64,000 bases of DNA from an uncultured Veillonella sp. (GTDB lineage: Bacteria > Bacillota > Negativicutes > Veillonellales > Veillonellaceae). The DNA lies in contig CABSJA010000002.1 of the NCBI GenBank assembly GCA_902477915.1, forward strand, positions 1-64,000, written 5' to 3'. Numbering within the stretch: the first letter of the stretch is position 1; each line of letters begins with the position of its first letter. Position numbers and translations under genes: made by a program. A model generated the notes under the pieces. It was not told where the DNA came from, did not search any database, and was given only the letters and a program-made list of their open reading frames with translations. Shown here one piece after another: positions 45,561 to 53,930 of the stretch.

Positions 45561-46058
45561 TTAACGGTATGCTACGCGCTCAGGCTGCATGTCGTGAAAA
45601 TGAAGGCGCTCTTTTGCCGTCTTCTCCCAGTCTGTACCAGGCTTGCCATAGTTTGCGTATGGATCGATGGACAAACCACCACGCGGCGTAAACTTACCCC
45701 ATACCTCGATGTACTTAGGATCCATCAACTTGATGAGATCTTTCATGATGATATTGATGCAGTCCTCGTGAAAGTCCCCGTGATTGCGGAAACTAAATAG
45801 ATACAATTTCAAAGACTTGGACTCCACCATTTTCTTATCTGGTACATAAGAAATGTAAATGGTCGCAAAGTCTGGTTGACCTGTCATAGGACACAAGCTT
45901 GTGAACTCAGGACAGTTAAACTTAACGAAGTAATCATTATCTGGGTGCTTGTTATCAAATGCCTCTAACACCTGTGGTGCATAATCAGTTGGGTAATCGG
46001 TCTTGTGACCTAACATCGTTACCCCTTGTAACTCTTTTTCAGATCTGCCGGATGCCAT
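45561..46058 (-). CDS. queF: NADPH-dependent preQ0 reductase QueF
   Basis: This 165-residue enzyme reduces preQ0 to preQ1 in queuosine biosynthesis. The active-site Cys lies in [20 protein letters not shown], and the QueF signature is [20 protein letters not shown]. Length fits the short unimodular form. No preQ1 riboswitch consensus is visible upstream. A perfect TATAAT (46132-46127) may be its -10 element. Confidence 0.96.
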   Translation of the reverse strand: MASGRSEKELQGVTMLGHKTDYPTDYAPQVLEAFDNKHPDNDYFVKFNCPEFTSLCPMTGQPDFATIYISYVPDKKMVESKSLKLYLFSFRNHGDFHEDCINIIMKDLIKLMDPKYIEVWGKFTPRGGLSIDPYANYGKPGTDWEKTAKERLHFHDMQPERVAYR

Positions 46059-46266
46059 AAGGAACCTCTTTCTATATCTTCTAGAACTCTATAATTAAAT
46101 ATATTGAATAATTCATGTAACACTTAATTATAGCATATAAAAGAATACACTACTTATAGAGATAAATGATTTCAGACTATAGTTAAATGACCAGTTCATC
46201 CTATGTCTCTGCATAAACTATCCTATCCCCATACTCTAGTTCAATTATATTGCGCTCACATATAGA
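46059..46266. other. Divergent intergenic region between queF and the Cu-amine-oxidase-like gene
   Basis: It holds the probable queF -10 element (TATAAT, minus strand, 46132-46127). A copy of the 13-base string CATTTAACTATAG (minus strand, about 46195-46183) also occurs upstream of the beta-barrel promoter. No gene is seen. Confidence 0.4.
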
Positions 46267-46295
46267 TTGTACAAAATTAAAATTTATAATAAAAT
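46267..46295 (+). promoter_or_regulatory. Promoter of the stalk-domain protein gene
   Basis: TTGTAC (46267-46272), a 17-base spacer and TAAAAT (46290-46295) lie about 60 bases upstream of the start at 46359. Confidence 0.5.
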
Positions 46296-46358
46296 ATTCA
46301 TATACATTTGGTAATGTTAGTTTATTCAGAACGATATAATACCTTATGGAGGTCACTT

Positions 46359-47105
46359 ATGAAATTAAAACAGCTTATTTTATCTAGCATCGCTGTAGGT
46401 GCTTTAGCTTTCACATTTGGCACGGCACAACCTGCACAAGCGGCTATTGGCATGGAGAATCCAGGTCCAGCTATGAACCTTGAAAAACCGGCATCTGTTA
46501 CAACTGCTCATCATATCAATGTAGATGGTAAAGTGGTTGAACCTATCAACGGTCAACAAAATGTAATCTATGTAGATGGTCAGCCACTCGTAGCATTACG
46601 CCAAGTATCTGAAGCTTTAGGCTATAAGGTGGCATGGGATGAGCCTACTAAAACAGCATTAGTGGACATGAACATTGCTACACTGGCAATCCAACCAGAT
46701 TCTGCAGAAGTTGTCCGTCATGGTAAATTAAAAATCATTAACCTTGATACTTCCGAATCCTTCTTGCCTGCAGCTCGCAAGGTAGATGGTACTATCTTTG
46801 TAAAACCACAAGTATTCAAATTATTATTGAACGATGTAAAAATTACAAAGGATGAAATCTTCATCGCCCCTCAACGTGCACAATTAGCATCTACTACAAA
46901 CACAGAGGTATCTCACAAGAATGAACTCAACACATTCTTGCCACCATCTCAAAATGATGTAAAGAAAAAAGAAGATCCAAAGGCTACAGAAAAACCTCTT
47001 ATTAAAATTAAGAAATCCTTAGCTAAAGATACTGTAACTACAGATGATCAAGCTCAATCTACAGACAAATCTGAATACCAACGTGCTAACGGATTAGATC
47101 GATAA
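46359..47105 (+). CDS. Secreted protein with copper amine oxidase N-like (stalk) domain
   Basis: This 248-residue protein has a signal peptide (MKLKQLILSSIAVGALAFTF, cleaved after AQAA). Residues about 55-150 form a stalk/copper amine oxidase N-terminal-like domain (VIYVDGQPLVALRQVSEALG followed by YKVAWDEPTKTALVDM), as found in many Firmicutes wall or envelope proteins. The C-terminal 70 residues are Lys/Thr/Ser-rich and likely disordered. ATG 46359 is chosen because TGGAGG lies 6 bases upstream; a frame from 46308 would hide it. Function unknown. Confidence 0.85.
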   Translation: MKLKQLILSSIAVGALAFTFGTAQPAQAAIGMENPGPAMNLEKPASVTTAHHINVDGKVVEPINGQQNVIYVDGQPLVALRQVSEALGYKVAWDEPTKTALVDMNIATLAIQPDSAEVVRHGKLKIINLDTSESFLPAARKVDGTIFVKPQVFKLLLNDVKITKDEIFIAPQRAQLASTTNTEVSHKNELNTFLPPSQNDVKKKEDPKATEKPLIKIKKSLAKDTVTTDDQAQSTDKSEYQRANGLDR

Positions 47106-47161
47106 CCGAAATTAAGAGATTGTTGAGCAAGCTCTCAACGCATTAAAAAATTTATGCAAAT

Positions 47162-47187
47162 AAAAAGGTCCCATACGGGACCTTTTT
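47162..47187. terminator. Bidirectional terminator
   Basis: AAAAAGGTCCC, loop, GGGACCTTTTT lies between the convergent genes at 46359 and 47243. Confidence 0.9.
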
Positions 47188-47242
47188 ATTATATAGCATA
47201 TATAATTATTCGAAATTAGTTTTACTAAATTTGATGACTATA

Positions 47243-47638
47243 TTATCTGCCAAAACCATAACGGTTAAGTGCCGTATTACCACTACCATATATAGCCATG
47301 ATCTTCGCCATGAAATAGTCAGCTACTGCTAGAGAGTATGCTGCAATATCATTATAATCAGAGTATTTTGGTGCAACATTAGTCACAGTAATGTTTTCAA
47401 TAGTAGTACTAGCTTTAGGAGTAGTCAATTTATTTGTAGTAGGTGCAGGATCTGTAACAGTTACTGTAGAACCCATAGCTGGATTAACATAACCTGTTGG
47501 AGTAGATACTGGTGGACGTTGGGAATCAGTATATTTGTAGCCATAAGAAGCGTCTGCTTGTTGTGGTGCTACTGTAACAGCGCCAAAAGCAAGTACAGCT
47601 GCGGCCAAAACGATAGAGAATTGTTTTGATGCTTTCAT
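47243..47638 (-). CDS. Small secreted Thr/Pro-rich protein
   Basis: This 131-residue protein has a signal peptide (MKASKQFSIVLAAAVLAFGA, cleaved after QQADA). The mature chain has a Tyr/Gly start (SYGYKYTDSQRPPVS), a low-complexity Thr/Pro-rich middle, and a possible C-terminal helix (YNDIAAYSLAVADYFMAKIM) ending NRYGFGR. GGAGG precedes ATG 47638; a frame starting at 47674 would contain it. No family is recognised. Confidence 0.78.
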   Translation of the reverse strand: MKASKQFSIVLAAAVLAFGAVTVAPQQADASYGYKYTDSQRPPVSTPTGYVNPAMGSTVTVTDPAPTTNKLTTPKASTTIENITVTNVAPKYSDYNDIAAYSLAVADYFMAKIMAIYGSGNTALNRYGFGR

Positions 47639-47757
47639 AAAAAACCTCCAAATAACACAAAAGTATTTTATCAAAAATTATGATAACGGAGATTTATTAT
47701 AAACCATCTAAATAAATGCACAATGAAAGAGAGTTAATATCATTTATATTTCATTTA

Positions 47758-49371
47758 TCACTTTATTTTGATACCTTTGAAAGCATCTTTCACCTCATTC
47801 ATTTGGCGTTTTACATCACCAACAGATTCTTTTACATCATCGGGAACCTTGATACTATCTATACCTTTAGCTGAATCAGAGGCACGCTTACTATTTTCAC
47901 CAGCTTGCTTCATCCCAACTTTAATCCGATCCATGTTCTCATCAATCTCATCGAAGGACTCGTCATAGAGGATAAAATTACTGCCCCCATGCGATGTAAT
48001 GTTAAGAGGCCCCATGGTGAGCTGCCCATTATCGATGCGCAACGCATCTGTAGAAATGGTCGTAATATTCGTATTAACTATCACATCACTAAAGGATAAA
48101 TGACGTCCCTTATTGTGAAAGTTTCCTGTAATATTTTTAATTGGAATGAGCATATAATGGCCTCCACCAGACCAGAAATTCCCCCATACCTCCATATCAC
48201 GAGGCTTCCCTTCACTTTTAAAATTCAAATTAGCCGATACAGGAACGACGAACTCAGGTGTTTTAAGGGCCTCACTACTATCTAAATCCTTGGCTACACC
48301 TGTAATTGTATAGGCTCTTGTATCTAGATTATATACCCCTTTTGCCTCTAATTTGCCACTGTACACATTAGCATTAACATTTTCAAAATTTAAAATGCCA
48401 TCTTGGTACGTTACATCACCCACTACGTTTTCAAAGGTAAGCGCAGGAATATGTAAAATAGGCATCGTTACACGGCCTTTAGCCAACGGTCGATTAAAAT
48501 CACCAGTTACCTTTGTCAACAAGGTCATAGCATCGTGAATATCATCGCCAAAACCAAGGGAGGCGGGGTCCACTCCTTTCACATCAAACTGTAAATCTAG
48601 CTGAGGCATGCGATGCTTCAACACATCCTTTAAATCAACGCGACCTTTTAGTGTCATTCCATCACCAATAGCGGTTCCACCAAACTTACCAGTTTCCATA
48701 TCAACGCGAATAGCGCGCTTACTATCAAGATGGATTTTAGCCTCTACATTCTTCATCACATAGTGACGATTTTTCTGAAAGATTTCTAGCTGATTATTTC
48801 TAAGTGTAATGGTAAGGTCCAAATGTTGACCTTCCCAATTAAAATTACGAACCTTCTTAGCTAATTCCTCTTGCCGATCTTGCGTCGTCTTTTTAGGCGG
48901 CTTAGGACGAGGTTCTACCTCATCGAGAGGCTTGTTCACGTCAGGTGACGCAGGTACGAAGTCGAGCCGGTTGTTATCATCTAAATCGACTACGATTGTA
49001 GCATCGTTGAGCTCAATGCCATTGATAGCGGAAGCCTTAAAGTTACGAGTGACTACGTCCCACATATTGACGCGAATCTTACCACTTGGAACGGTAAGCA
49101 ATTCACGGCCTTCAGGGTCTTTCCACACCAAGTCGGTAAAAGATAATGTCCCCCACGGTGTTGCAGTTAAACTCTCTACGGTCACAGAGCCACGCATCAT
49201 CGTTTGCCGAGCCATAACCTCATTGAAGATAACGCCCATCCCACGACTAGCTATCGTAGCCAACACAAAGAAAATAATCGCTCCAATGGCAAGAAAAGCA
49301 GCAATGCCTTTTAGGCCTTTCTTATACAATTGTTTATATTTTGTCCAATAGGAACGCACGTAACATTTCAT
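47758..49371 (-). CDS. AsmA-like envelope protein
   Basis: This 537-residue protein has one N-terminal transmembrane segment (IAAFLAIGAIIFFVLATIAS) and a large periplasmic part. Repeated short beta-rich units such as GRVTMPILHIPALTFENVVG and NFENVNANVYSGKLEAKGVY are typical of AsmA/TamB/YhdP-type bridge proteins, which move or organise phospholipids between the two membranes. The C-terminal 70 residues are charged and helical. This fits a diderm organism. ATG 49371 has no strong ribosome binding site. Confidence 0.8.
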   Translation of the reverse strand: MKCYVRSYWTKYKQLYKKGLKGIAAFLAIGAIIFFVLATIASRGMGVIFNEVMARQTMMRGSVTVESLTATPWGTLSFTDLVWKDPEGRELLTVPSGKIRVNMWDVVTRNFKASAINGIELNDATIVVDLDDNNRLDFVPASPDVNKPLDEVEPRPKPPKKTTQDRQEELAKKVRNFNWEGQHLDLTITLRNNQLEIFQKNRHYVMKNVEAKIHLDSKRAIRVDMETGKFGGTAIGDGMTLKGRVDLKDVLKHRMPQLDLQFDVKGVDPASLGFGDDIHDAMTLLTKVTGDFNRPLAKGRVTMPILHIPALTFENVVGDVTYQDGILNFENVNANVYSGKLEAKGVYNLDTRAYTITGVAKDLDSSEALKTPEFVVPVSANLNFKSEGKPRDMEVWGNFWSGGGHYMLIPIKNITGNFHNKGRHLSFSDVIVNTNITTISTDALRIDNGQLTMGPLNITSHGGSNFILYDESFDEIDENMDRIKVGMKQAGENSKRASDSAKGIDSIKVPDDVKESVGDVKRQMNEVKDAFKGIKIK

Positions 49372-49395
49372 AGCATTATTATATCATGATGTATT

Positions 49396-49554
49396 TATAA
49401 TTTTATTTTAATGGGGCCCTAAAACGTAGCGGCCGGTATATTGAAATGAGTGGTCTATACAACTTCGCTCCAAAGCGAGCTAAGTCGCTCATTATGTATA
49501 GACCACTCATTTCATAACGTTTGCTACAAAGGTGTCCCATTAAAATAAAATATA
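49396..49554. repeat. 159-bp palindromic element with terminal inverted repeats (MITE-like)
   Basis: The ends match as inverted repeats (TTTTATTTTAATGGG at the left, CCCATTAAAATAAAA at the right), and inside them TGAAATGAGTGGTCTATACA pairs with TGTATAGACCACTCATTTCA, with a small GCTC-containing centre. The whole segment can fold into one long imperfect hairpin. It contains no coding frame. It lies between the AsmA-like gene and glnB and is not a simple terminator because of its length. Confidence 0.7.
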
Positions 49555-49611
49555 TTCCTAAACTCTGATAATAATAATGATATGAAGCATTACTCGAAAA
49601 GAGTTAAACAG

Positions 49612-49642
49612 AAAAAAGACGAGGGTAAACCTCGTCTTTTTT
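49612..49642 (-). terminator. Terminator after glnB
   Basis: AAAAAAGACGAGG, a short loop and CCTCGTCTTTTTT form a perfect hairpin 20 bases after the glnB stop. Outer bases AAACAG/CTGTTT extend the stem. Confidence 0.92.
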
Positions 49643-49661
49643 CTGTTTTAGTATTCGGTTG

Positions 49662-50024
49662 TTATGCTTCGTCGTCTGTTACAGCTTTAGTACCTCTTGT
49701 TCCTGTCCGTATACGCATCGCGTCTTCTACATCGTATACAAAGATTTTACCGTCCCCTACTTCACCGGTTTGTAATGTATTTCGCGCTGTGTCCATTACA
49801 AGATCTACAGGCACATCACACACAACGGTTTCAACTTTTACCATGGGAATTAAATTCACATCATATTGTTGGCCACGATATACTTCGGTATGGCCCTTTT
49901 GTAAGCCACAGCCAAAGACTTGTGACACCGTCATGCCTTGAATACCAATCTTGTTTAACGCCTCTTTTAAATCCTCTAGCTGCTCTGCACGAGCGATTAT
50001 ATCTACCTTTTTCATTCGTTTCAT
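49662..50024 (-). CDS. Nitrogen regulatory protein P-II
   Basis: This 120-residue trimeric signal protein senses 2-oxoglutarate and ATP/ADP and controls AmtB. The T-loop is EVYRGQQYDVNLIPMVKVE, with the tyrosine that is uridylylated in many species retained, and the C-terminal part has GEVGDGKIFVYDVEDAMRIR. AGGAG precedes ATG 50024. It lies downstream of amtB, the usual GlnK arrangement (glnK rather than glnB may be the correct name). The tail (GTKAVTDDEA) is slightly longer than usual. Confidence 0.94.
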   Translation of the reverse strand: MKRMKKVDIIARAEQLEDLKEALNKIGIQGMTVSQVFGCGLQKGHTEVYRGQQYDVNLIPMVKVETVVCDVPVDLVMDTARNTLQTGEVGDGKIFVYDVEDAMRIRTGTRGTKAVTDDEA

Positions 50025-50129
50025 ATATCTATCTCCTATGTGGTACAGAAGTACGCATTATATAACCTGACTTTCACCAATTACAGCATATATACATTCA
50101 ATTGTACCTTACTATTTATCTGTCACAAA

Positions 50130-51407
50130 TTATAACAAAGACGTTTGATTGGACGAAATAAATCGACCTGAGCTTTTAAATTCAGATTGATTATAAGCAC
50201 CTTCGCCATGTTCACTAATATCAATACCAAGTGACTCAGAGCCAATGCTAACACGCATATCCATAAAAGCACTGACGATTTTAAAGAGTATAAATGTACC
50301 TACAACGGCAAATACATAGGCAATAACAAGTGAAAGTAATTGAGGGCCTAATAAGGAGCCGCCATAGAACAAACCATTGGCCCCATCAGGATTAATCATT
50401 GTGGTAGCCCATAAACCTGTAGCAATAGCGCCCCACGTGCCACCTACGCCATGAATACCAAATGCATCAAGAGAGTCATCGTAACCAAGGCGGTTTTTAA
50501 TAATTGCGACAGCAAGATAACACACAACAGCACCTACAAAGCCAATTATAATGGCCGCCATAGGCGTTACAAAGCCTGCCGCTGGTGTAATGGCTACAAG
50601 GCCAGATACACCGCCAGAGGCAGCCCCTAATACAGTAGGTTTACCGCGGTGCATCATTTCTACTAGCACCCATCCCACAATACCAACAGCTGCAGAGATT
50701 TGTGTAGTTAACACTGCATTAGCCGCAAGGAAGCCTACGCCAAGAGCAGATCCTGCATTAAACCCAAACCAACCGAACCATAAAATAGCGGCCCCAAGAA
50801 TTGTCATCGGCAAATGGTGAGGCAGCATAGGCATGCGTCCATAGCCGCGGCGACGGCCTAGCAGCATACATAAGGTCAACCCAGATACACCGGACAACAC
50901 GTGAATCGCAAGCCCTCCGGCAAAGTCTAGTGCACCTAAATCACTGAGGAAGCCCCCACCCCAAATCCAATGGGCCATCGGATTATATACAAAGATAGAC
51001 CATAGCAAAGCGAATATTACAAAGGGGGCAAAGCGCATCCGCCCTGTAATAGAACCGCTCATGATGGCTGGTGTAATAACAGCAAACATGCATTGGAATG
51101 CTACAAAGGCAAGCTCAGGAATATGTGTATCACTTAAGACGGCTGTCTCCGCACCACCAAGGCCAAATTTACTAAAGTCGCCAATGATGCCATGTAGATC
51201 ATCACCAAAAATCAATGTATAGCCTATCAAAATAAACTCAACAGAGATGACACCAATCAAGAAGAAGCTCTGCATGATCGTACCTAGCACATTTTTACTA
51301 CGCGCCATCCCACCATAAAATAACGCTAAACCAGGTGTCATAAAGAATACTAAGGCAGCACACAACAAGACCCATGCTGTGTTGCCCGTATCAATCATAT
51401 TGACCAT
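50130..51407 (-). CDS. amtB: Ammonium transporter
   Basis: This 425-residue inner-membrane channel conducts ammonia/ammonium. It has eleven hydrophobic segments and family blocks GLALFYGGMARSKNVLG, GAATGV-like stretches and DDSLDAFGIHGVGGTWGAI, with the twin-histidine region HVLSGVSGL. ATG 51407 is chosen because AAAGGAG lies 6 bases upstream; a frame from 51461 would run across the leader terminator. Expected operon with the P-II gene, 105 bases downstream. Confidence 0.95.
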   Translation of the reverse strand: MVNMIDTGNTAWVLLCAALVFFMTPGLALFYGGMARSKNVLGTIMQSFFLIGVISVEFILIGYTLIFGDDLHGIIGDFSKFGLGGAETAVLSDTHIPELAFVAFQCMFAVITPAIMSGSITGRMRFAPFVIFALLWSIFVYNPMAHWIWGGGFLSDLGALDFAGGLAIHVLSGVSGLTLCMLLGRRRGYGRMPMLPHHLPMTILGAAILWFGWFGFNAGSALGVGFLAANAVLTTQISAAVGIVGWVLVEMMHRGKPTVLGAASGGVSGLVAITPAAGFVTPMAAIIIGFVGAVVCYLAVAIIKNRLGYDDSLDAFGIHGVGGTWGAIATGLWATTMINPDGANGLFYGGSLLGPQLLSLVIAYVFAVVGTFILFKIVSAFMDMRVSIGSESLGIDISEHGEGAYNQSEFKSSGRFISSNQTSLL

Positions 51408-51421
51408 AAGAAACTCCTTTC

Positions 51422-51464
51422 CATACAAAAAGCGCCTTGCTCGCAGAAACTCTGCATGCAAGGC
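51422..51464 (-). terminator. Attenuator-like terminator in the amtB leader
   Basis: On the minus strand GCGCCTTGC and GCAAGGCGC arms (with an inner TGCAGA/TCTGCG stem) are followed by TTTTTG. The T-run ends only a few bases before the amtB ribosome binding site, with no room for a promoter between. A weaker hairpin (GTAGT...ACTAC) lies upstream in the same leader. Confidence 0.8.
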
Positions 51465-51510
51465 GCCGTTACCTAACTATTTTATTGTAGTAATATACAT
51501 CACTACATAC

Positions 51511-51553
51511 ATCGTATATTACATTTCTATTCATGTCAATAAATTCTATAGAA
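51511..51553 (-). promoter_or_regulatory. amtB promoter with TTCTATAGAA palindrome upstream
   Basis: On the minus strand TTGACA (51539-51534), a 17-base spacer and TACGAT (51516-51511) form a strong promoter. The palindrome TTCTATAGAA (51544-51553) starts 4 bases upstream of the -35 element. Confidence 0.82.
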
Positions 51554-51598
51554 TTTATTGAATTCTAATGTACATAAAGCACAAAAGCTTCTATAAAG

Positions 51599-51745
51599 CT
51601 AAAAGTCATATTCAGGCAATGGAGATATTACACTAGTAGAGTCCATACTCTCACCTTTCATTTGCACATCAATAAGTAAGTTAATCACATCATCTCGACT
51701 AATATTTTTCTTATTACGATTAGCAATGATAGTGTGAATAAATAC
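51599..51745 (-). pseudogene. Open 48-codon stretch without a start, possible gene remnant
   Basis: Between the amtB promoter and the cstA terminator the minus strand stays open from 51745 to TAG 51599. The product would read NRNKKNISRDDVINLLID in its centre and look protein-like, but an in-frame stop lies just upstream and there is no ATG with a ribosome binding site. It could be a decayed gene end or chance. Confidence 0.2.
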
Positions 51746-51798
51746 TTCTTACATGTATATAGTTTACTATTTTATAAAAAAGGCAGCAAATTTATAAA

Positions 51799-51833
51799 TT
51801 AAAAGTGCACTCACAAAGGTGAGTGCACTTTAT
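51799..51833 (-). terminator. Terminator after cstA
   Basis: AAGTGCACTCAC, loop CTTT, GTGAGTGCACTTTTA on the minus strand, 19 bases after the cstA stop. Confidence 0.92.
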
Positions 51834-51851
51834 ATATTGCAATAATCAATA

Positions 51852-53684
51852 TTATGCTTTTGCTTGTTTACCGTATTTTACAAGGCTTTCAGCTTCAATT
51901 TCTTCTTGAGTACGGTAGTCTTGAGGAATGCCAGATAAGCGAATCCAACTACGTACAGCTTCTACCAATACGATAAGGATCATGAGGAACATAGCAGCAC
52001 TGAATACTACTAGGATCCATTTACCAGCAGGAATGTAGCTGTTAAATACGTTTTCAAAGTCTGCAGCGATAGCCACGATAGCCATGAGGATACAAGGAAT
52101 ACCTGTTACCCATGCATAACGTTTGCGACCAAGTCGCATGATAACTGTAGTACCTACAGCCAATGTCATAGTACCTAATAATTGGTTAGATACGCCGAAT
52201 AAAGGCCAGATAATACCGATGTTACCTTGTAGAACTAGGTAGCCCCACAAAATACAAATTAAAGCTGCACAACCATAAACGCCAGGAGCCCAATGTTGGT
52301 CGTTGAATTTAGGATGGAAATGACCTAATAATTCTTGAAGTAAGTAACGACCTACGCGAGTACCAGCATCGATCAAAGTCATGATGAACAATGCTTCGAA
52401 CATGATACAGAAGTGATACCAGTAACCCAATAAGTGATCCATGTTAGGCAATCTAGAGAAGATATGAGCCATACCTACTGCAAGGGATACGGCGCCACCA
52501 GGACGATGCATCAAGTCTTCACCAACCATTGCGGACAATGCTGGCAATTCATGAACTTGAAGGCCTAACGCTTTGAAGGATTCAACAGTGGAGTTAATTG
52601 CGAAGTAATCATCTGGATGCAATGCAGTAGCTGCGATCAACGCCATCATAGCGATGAAGCCTTCTGTTAACATTGCACCATAGCCGATAGGCAAGATTTC
52701 TTTTTCATTAGTAAGCATTTTAGGTGTTGTACCTGTTGCGATAACAGTATGGAAACCAGACAACGCACCACATGCGATAGTAATGAAGATGTAAGGGAAT
52801 ACAGAACCTTTCAATACAGGACCGCCGCCCCAGATATAAGGAGTAACAGCTGGCATTTGAATTTCAGGCATTACGATGATAATACCAAGAGCCAATGCGC
52901 CGATTGTACCGATTTTAAGGTATGTGGACAAATAGTCACGAGGAGCAAGCAACAACCATACTGGCAATGCTGCTGCAAAGAAACCATAGACTGCAAGCAT
53001 AATTTCAATTGTTTGCAAGTCATATGTAAACCAAGAAGCATATTCGCTAGCTGCTACGTTTGGACCGTAGATAATAGCTGCGAAGATCAACGCTACACCG
53101 ATAATAGTTGCTTCTTGAATTTTACCAGGACGCAACCATTTCAAATAAATACCAATGAAAATAGCGATTGGAATTGTAGCAAATACGGAGAAGAAACCCC
53201 ATGGGGAATTATGCAATGCGTTAGCTACTACTACGGCCATACCAGCAAGGGTGATGATCAATAGGAACAATGTAGCAAGCATAGCACCGAAACCAGCAAA
53301 TTTACTGATTTCTTCCCGTGCAATATCCGCAATAGATTTACCATCATAGCGAACAGATGCGAACAAGATAACCATGTCATGTACAGCGCCGGCTAATACG
53401 GAACCGATAAGGATCCATAATGCACCAGGCAAATACCCGAACTGGGCTGCGATAACAGGACCTACAAGAGGACCTGCACCAGCAATCGCTGCAAAGTGAT
53501 GACCAAATGTTACCCATTTGTTAGTTGGCACGTAATCGTGACCATCATTGTGGACCATAGCTGGCGTTGGACGATATTCATCCAATGTTAATACTTTCGC
53601 CGCTATGAAAGCCCCATAAAAGCGGTACGCTAAAATTAGAATACACGCGGAGGCTATAACTAAGTAAATACCATTCATAACCAT
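51852..53684 (-). CDS. cstA: Carbon starvation protein A, peptide/pyruvate-type transporter
   Basis: This 610-residue inner-membrane protein has about 16 hydrophobic segments. CstA hallmarks are GHHFAAIAGAGPLVGPVIAA, GAVHDMVILFASVRYDGKSI and SGFHTVIATGTTPKM. Relatives import peptides or pyruvate. ATG 53684 is chosen because GGAGG lies 7 bases upstream; a frame from 53756 would add 24 residues over the leader. It is about 90 residues shorter than E. coli CstA, as in many Firmicutes. It is a single-gene unit with its own promoter and terminator. Confidence 0.93.
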   Translation of the reverse strand: MVMNGIYLVIASACILILAYRFYGAFIAAKVLTLDEYRPTPAMVHNDGHDYVPTNKWVTFGHHFAAIAGAGPLVGPVIAAQFGYLPGALWILIGSVLAGAVHDMVILFASVRYDGKSIADIAREEISKFAGFGAMLATLFLLIITLAGMAVVVANALHNSPWGFFSVFATIPIAIFIGIYLKWLRPGKIQEATIIGVALIFAAIIYGPNVAASEYASWFTYDLQTIEIMLAVYGFFAAALPVWLLLAPRDYLSTYLKIGTIGALALGIIIVMPEIQMPAVTPYIWGGGPVLKGSVFPYIFITIACGALSGFHTVIATGTTPKMLTNEKEILPIGYGAMLTEGFIAMMALIAATALHPDDYFAINSTVESFKALGLQVHELPALSAMVGEDLMHRPGGAVSLAVGMAHIFSRLPNMDHLLGYWYHFCIMFEALFIMTLIDAGTRVGRYLLQELLGHFHPKFNDQHWAPGVYGCAALICILWGYLVLQGNIGIIWPLFGVSNQLLGTMTLAVGTTVIMRLGRKRYAWVTGIPCILMAIVAIAADFENVFNSYIPAGKWILVVFSAAMFLMILIVLVEAVRSWIRLSGIPQDYRTQEEIEAESLVKYGKQAKA

Positions 53685-53786
53685 ATAAACACCTCCAATT
53701 GTCTTGTGTGACATGGTGTTATATAAAAATATCTGATAAATCTTTTGCACATCCATGCCACATTGGCTCTCAAAACTTTTAGTACT

Positions 53787-53823
53787 TACAATAATATTGT
53801 ATATCTAAACATAAAAGTGTCAA
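53787..53823 (-). promoter_or_regulatory. cstA promoter with TACAAT/ATTGTA palindrome
   Basis: On the minus strand TTGACA (53823-53818), a 16-base spacer and TACAAT (53801-53796) form the promoter. The -10 element is part of a perfect palindrome TACAATATTATTGTA (53801-53787), sharing its half site with the region at 1473-1570. Confidence 0.72.
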
Positions 53824-53871
53824 TTATCGATTTCTCATTTTGAATGTACATTATGAGTTAAAAGCATAAAT

Positions 53872-53906
53872 AAAAAGCATTCTCCGTTAATAAGAGAATG
53901 CTTTTA
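53872..53906 (-). terminator. Terminator of the his operon
   Basis: On the minus strand AAAAGCATTCTC, loop, GAGAATGCTTTTTATTT lies 25 bases after the second hisF. No terminator was seen between hisC and hisH, so this one probably closes the whole cluster. Confidence 0.9.
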
Positions 53907-53930
53907 TCGTTTTATTTTGATAGTAATTAT

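Noticed and set aside
46059..46358. preQ1 riboswitch upstream of queF
   Set aside because: I looked for the preQ1 pseudoknot pattern in front of queF and found none.
51599..51745. Resemblance of the open stretch to a cytochrome P450 helix
   Set aside because: The pattern NRNKKNISRDDVINLLID only vaguely recalls P450 segments; it is too short and lacks any P450 hallmark.
52749..53264. 171-codon plus-strand frame inside cstA
   Set aside because: Shadow of the cstA coding strand; composition (Cys, Asn, Thr rich) is atypical and there is no ribosome binding site.
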